This document shows positions 61,405-64,000 of a stretch of 64,000 bases of DNA, in pieces; the stretch's first letter is position 1, and every line of letters begins with the position of its first letter. The position numbers and the translations under genes were made by a program. This DNA is from Phyllobacterium endophyticum (lineage in GTDB: Bacteria > Pseudomonadota > Alphaproteobacteria > Rhizobiales > Rhizobiaceae), in the NCBI RefSeq assembly GCF_003010935.1, contig NZ_PGGN01000004.1, forward strand, positions 124,001 to 188,000, given 5' to 3'. The notes beneath the pieces are model-generated. The model ran no database searches. It saw only the letters and a list, made by a program, of their open reading frames with translations, and had not been told where the DNA came from.

Positions 61405-61917
61405 ATGGCGCACGCACCTGACCCCTCGATAAGGATTCTGAACGGCAGCGATGCCGAAACCTTTCATGCGCTGCGACTGCATGGATTGCGCAGCGCGCCA
61501 GAGGCTTTCGGTTCGAGCTATGAAGAGGAACGCGAGCTTGGTATTGAGGAAATCCGCCGGCGCCTCGATGACAGACCCAACGCTGTCTTCGGTGCCTTCG
61601 CGGATGGGGTTCTAGTGGGTATGGCCGGATTTGCCATGAGCACCAAGGTCAAACAAAGGCACAAGGGCTTGCTGTGGGGCGTGTTCGTCGACAATGACTG
61701 GCGCGGGCACAATCTCGGGAAACGTTTGACCGAAACCGTCATTGATTATGCTCACCTGCATGTCGATACGCTGCACGCAACGGTCATGGCCGCAAACATA
61801 TCCGCGCGAACGCTTTATCTCGGACTTGGCTTTACTGTGTTCGGTCTGGAGAAAGATGCACTGCGCGTTGACGGGCAATCGTATGACGACGAGTTACTGC
61901 GGCTTGACCTCAGATGA
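61405..61917 (+). CDS. GNAT family N-acetyltransferase
   Basis: A 170-residue GNAT protein: N-terminal RILNGSDAETFHALRLHGLR, the acetyl-CoA loop VDNDWRGHNLGKRLTETVI (Q/RxxGxG/A pattern) and ARTLYLGLGFTVFGLEKDAL near the end. The substrate is unknown. It starts three bases after the 5-oxoprolinase gene and is probably co-translated with it. Confidence 0.86.
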   Translation: MAHAPDPSIRILNGSDAETFHALRLHGLRSAPEAFGSSYEEERELGIEEIRRRLDDRPNAVFGAFADGVLVGMAGFAMSTKVKQRHKGLLWGVFVDNDWRGHNLGKRLTETVIDYAHLHVDTLHATVMAANISARTLYLGLGFTVFGLEKDALRVDGQSYDDELLRLDLR

Positions 61918-61925
61918 AAGCAGGC

Positions 61926-63848
61926 TCAGCTTGCTGGCCCATGCGCCTTCATCTCAGGGAAGAACTTGTCGAGCCCCGCCCGTTCGCCAAACATCATGTC
62001 GTATTGCAATAACCGGAACCTGTTGATGAGCGGATCGGTATCGCTCTTTTCGCTCCAGTCCGGAGTAGACACGTCCTCCGAAGATAAGAGCATATGGCGA
62101 TCTATAACCTTGTACCGATCGCGAATCGACCCGAGAAAGCCCGTGTAATACGGGTGGCTTAAGCCGGCAAGTTCAAGTACATGCAAGGGCAGGAACGAGG
62201 GACTGACCGTGCCGATACCATGGTCCGTTCCTGTCTGGTTTGACCAGATAACCAGGGGGGTTTCATGTTGTTTCAGCATATCTGCGAGAGGAGCGCGCCT
62301 GTCTGCGACGCGTCCCTTCATATACCCTGTGGAGATATAGGCATCGCCCAGCGGAGGCAGATGATCGCCAAAAAATACCAGGATCGTGTGACGCTGGCGC
62401 TTGGCAGCCCATCGCATGAGCTTCTTCAAACTCCGGTCCGCATCGGCGGCACCTTCAGAATAGGTCCTGATAGCTTCGCGTTCCGCAACGCCTGATTCTG
62501 TCGCAACATCGATCGATGGATTCTTGTAGCGGTAGGGTTCGTAAGGGCCGTGACCCTGTAGCGTCACAGTAAAGAAAAAGAACGGACCTTCGGTTTCATC
62601 GGCCTCACGAATGACTTCTTCAATAAGGGACGCATCGGAAACCAGCGGTCCCCGCGAGGCGAGCCTGGGCAGATTTTCCTCCGAGCGGAAGGTGTCGAAG
62701 CCGAACGCCTGATATACGTTGCGGCGATTCCAGAACCATTCGCGATAGGGATGAATGGCTTTTGTCGCGTAGCCTTCGCTTTTCAGGAACGTTGCAAGGG
62801 AAGGCAATGGGTGGCGGACATATTGCTGATAGGGAATGCTGCCATAGGGTAGAAAGGCGTTGGAGAAGCCGGTAAGCGCTTCAAACTCCACATTGGCCGT
62901 CATCCCGCCGAACTCAGGGGAGAAAACTGCGCCCGACTGCCTGGCACGTACCGTCGGGATCGGATCGCGGTTGAAGCTTACCCCAGGTAGCCGCGTGGGG
63001 TCCCAGAAGGACTCGCTCATCACCATGATGATGTCGGGCTTCTCCCCTGTACCGGAGGCTGAAGACCGCACGGACATCGCGTTGATCGCCTCAGGCGAAT
63101 AGCCTTGCGGAGCGGATACATTGACCATCGGCAGATTGAGCGCGAAGGCCATGGTGAAACCATTATGCGCGTAGTTCTCCTTCTGGTCCCACATGATCGG
63201 CTGCACCCTTAGCCGATCGCGAGCCCACGAGAAATTGTTGTAGTCCATGATTGAGACGAACGAGACCAGCACCGGAACCACGACCGCGAGCCGCCACAGC
63301 CTGCCTTTGGCGTTCAATCTCAACGTGCGTTGGCGCCAGTACCGCCACGTCAGGATCAATCCGGCAACCGCCAGTATCGTAGCTACCGCAATGGCAAAGG
63401 CGGTCCATGGACGTTCTCTTGCCAGCAATGGCAGAAGATCGACAATCTGGCGTGAATAAAGAAAATCCGTCGGATAAAGCGGATCACCGAGATACAGCGC
63501 TTTCTGCCGGCCGATCCATGTGAACAGTAATGCGCCTGGAGCAACTACCAGCAACCCATTGTGGGAACGTCCAAGCAGCGCATCGAACGCGATCATGACA
63601 AGCGCGTACAAGCCAACAGTCGTCCACGCAGGCCTGTAGAGTTCCTGGAAAAACAGCATTGTATCCGAGAACGAGCCCCGTGATATCAGCTCCACGGCAA
63701 AAACCAGAAGTGTCGAGAGGACGAAAACCGCGAGGAAATGGCTGACGTGCCGTAGGTAAACAGGGATCGCAGGGGACTGAACCGTGGAAGTATCGGGTCG
63801 AAGCACACCATCAGTTTCAAGTTCAGCTCGCCCGATCTGCCTGTCCAC
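61926..63848 (-). CDS. LTA synthase family phosphoglycerol transferase
   Basis: A 640-residue protein with about five N-terminal membrane helices and a C-terminal periplasmic sulfatase-fold domain. Catalytic features: metal-site glutamate in MSESFWDPT, the threonine nucleophile in FGGMTANVEFEALTG, and DH of VFFGDHLPPLG; HGPYEPY is also typical. Related enzymes transfer phosphoglycerol from phosphatidylglycerol to osmoregulated periplasmic glucans (CgmB in Sinorhizobium, MdoB in E. coli), and that role is inferred. Three GTG codons lie close together (63860, 63851, 63848); the last has GGAG at best spacing. It converges on the GNAT gene. Confidence 0.85.
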   Translation of the reverse strand: MDRQIGRAELETDGVLRPDTSTVQSPAIPVYLRHVSHFLAVFVLSTLLVFAVELISRGSFSDTMLFFQELYRPAWTTVGLYALVMIAFDALLGRSHNGLLVVAPGALLFTWIGRQKALYLGDPLYPTDFLYSRQIVDLLPLLARERPWTAFAIAVATILAVAGLILTWRYWRQRTLRLNAKGRLWRLAVVVPVLVSFVSIMDYNNFSWARDRLRVQPIMWDQKENYAHNGFTMAFALNLPMVNVSAPQGYSPEAINAMSVRSSASGTGEKPDIIMVMSESFWDPTRLPGVSFNRDPIPTVRARQSGAVFSPEFGGMTANVEFEALTGFSNAFLPYGSIPYQQYVRHPLPSLATFLKSEGYATKAIHPYREWFWNRRNVYQAFGFDTFRSEENLPRLASRGPLVSDASLIEEVIREADETEGPFFFFTVTLQGHGPYEPYRYKNPSIDVATESGVAEREAIRTYSEGAADADRSLKKLMRWAAKRQRHTILVFFGDHLPPLGDAYISTGYMKGRVADRRAPLADMLKQHETPLVIWSNQTGTDHGIGTVSPSFLPLHVLELAGLSHPYYTGFLGSIRDRYKVIDRHMLLSSEDVSTPDWSEKSDTDPLINRFRLLQYDMMFGERAGLDKFFPEMKAHGPAS

Positions 63849-63923
63849 CACTATCTCCACCGCCTGCTTTGGCGGCTGTTACAAAACCGTCATCGTAACG
63901 ACATATAACAACCAACGGTTCCC

Positions 63924-63966
63924 GGAAAAGTGGGAAAATCAACCAATTAGCTCAATTTGATCAAAT
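63924..63966. repeat. RIME-like fragment and a 12-bp palindrome upstream of the phosphoglycerol transferase
   Basis: GGAAAAGTGGGAA (63924-63936) is the reverse complement of TTCCCACTTTTCC inside the RIME-like repeat at 30531-30543, a 13-base match. Nearby, ATTTGATCAAAT (63955-63966) is a perfect 12-bp palindrome. Both lie in the upstream region of the gene, which probably holds its promoter; either could be chance. Confidence 0.35.
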
Positions 63967-64000
63967 ATCCTGCAGCGCTGTCACATAGTGAGAACAACGG

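Overview
The window is a high-GC chromosomal segment of an alphaproteobacterium of the order Hyphomicrobiales (Rhizobiales), most like Phyllobacteriaceae or Brucellaceae. The evidence is the complete division and cell-wall (dcw) cluster running mraZ-rsmH-ftsL-ftsI-murE-murF-mraY-murD-ftsW-murG-murC-murB-ddlB-ftsQ-ftsA-ftsZ-lpxC, the long-linker FtsZ, bamD-recN-ligA just beyond it, an IRO-type (RirA) iron box and a RIME-like palindrome. The family placement is inference; the order is well supported.

Layout. 1-3.2 kb: a truncated AsmA-family gene behind an orphan HigA-like regulator whose toxin survives only as a 3' scrap. 3.2-9.2 kb: an FAD-linked oxidase, a DUF2185 protein coupled to an exported protein, a Tat-type dienelactone hydrolase, an EamA exporter divergent from an Lrp/AsnC regulator, and a VOC protein. 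9.4-15.2 kb: membrane glucose dehydrogenase, then a UvrD-type helicase whose 3' end overlaps an AmpD-like amidase on the other strand. 15.3-20.7 kb: CreA-like protein, hexapeptide acetyltransferase, a 53-codon membrane protein, SCO1/SenC, PrmA and an Xaa-Pro aminopeptidase. 20.7-25.1 kb: azlCD, a heme-type TonB receptor with an IRO box over its promoter, and a DUF2461 gene. 25.1-31.4 kb: ligA, recN and bamD, interrupted between ligA and recN by a low-GC pair of accessory genes (a MuF-domain protein and a membrane protein). 31.6-33.1 kb: a tautomerase divergent from a LysR regulator.

33.1-53.7 kb, all on the minus strand: the dcw cluster, with most genes overlapping by 1-13 bases or separated by very short gaps. 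It makes UDP-MurNAc-pentapeptide (MurB, C, D, E, F, Ddl), lipid I and II (MraY, MurG), the septal synthase (FtsW, FtsI), the divisome core (FtsL, Q, A, Z) and the first committed lipid A step (LpxC). A strong hairpin terminator follows ftsZ. The one break is between ddlB and murB, where a frameshifted parD antitoxin pseudogene sits. Upstream of mraZ there is a promoter whose -35 lies inside 10-bp-periodic TGGGN repeats, the expected MraZ autoregulatory site, and a CtrA-like box further up.

54.0-64.0 kb: the RNase P RNA gene with its own promoter, a lytic transglycosylase, an AmpD-type amidase coupled to a TerB-DnaJ protein, a small lipoprotein with a clear terminator, a fused HyuA-HyuB 5-oxoprolinase followed by a GNAT acetyltransferase, and a phosphoglycerol-transferase/LTA-synthase-like membrane enzyme.

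The least ordinary content is the MuF-domain/membrane-protein pair between ligA and recN, the two decayed toxin-antitoxin loci, and the regulatory architecture upstream of mraZ. No tRNA genes, insertion sequences or CRISPR arrays were seen.
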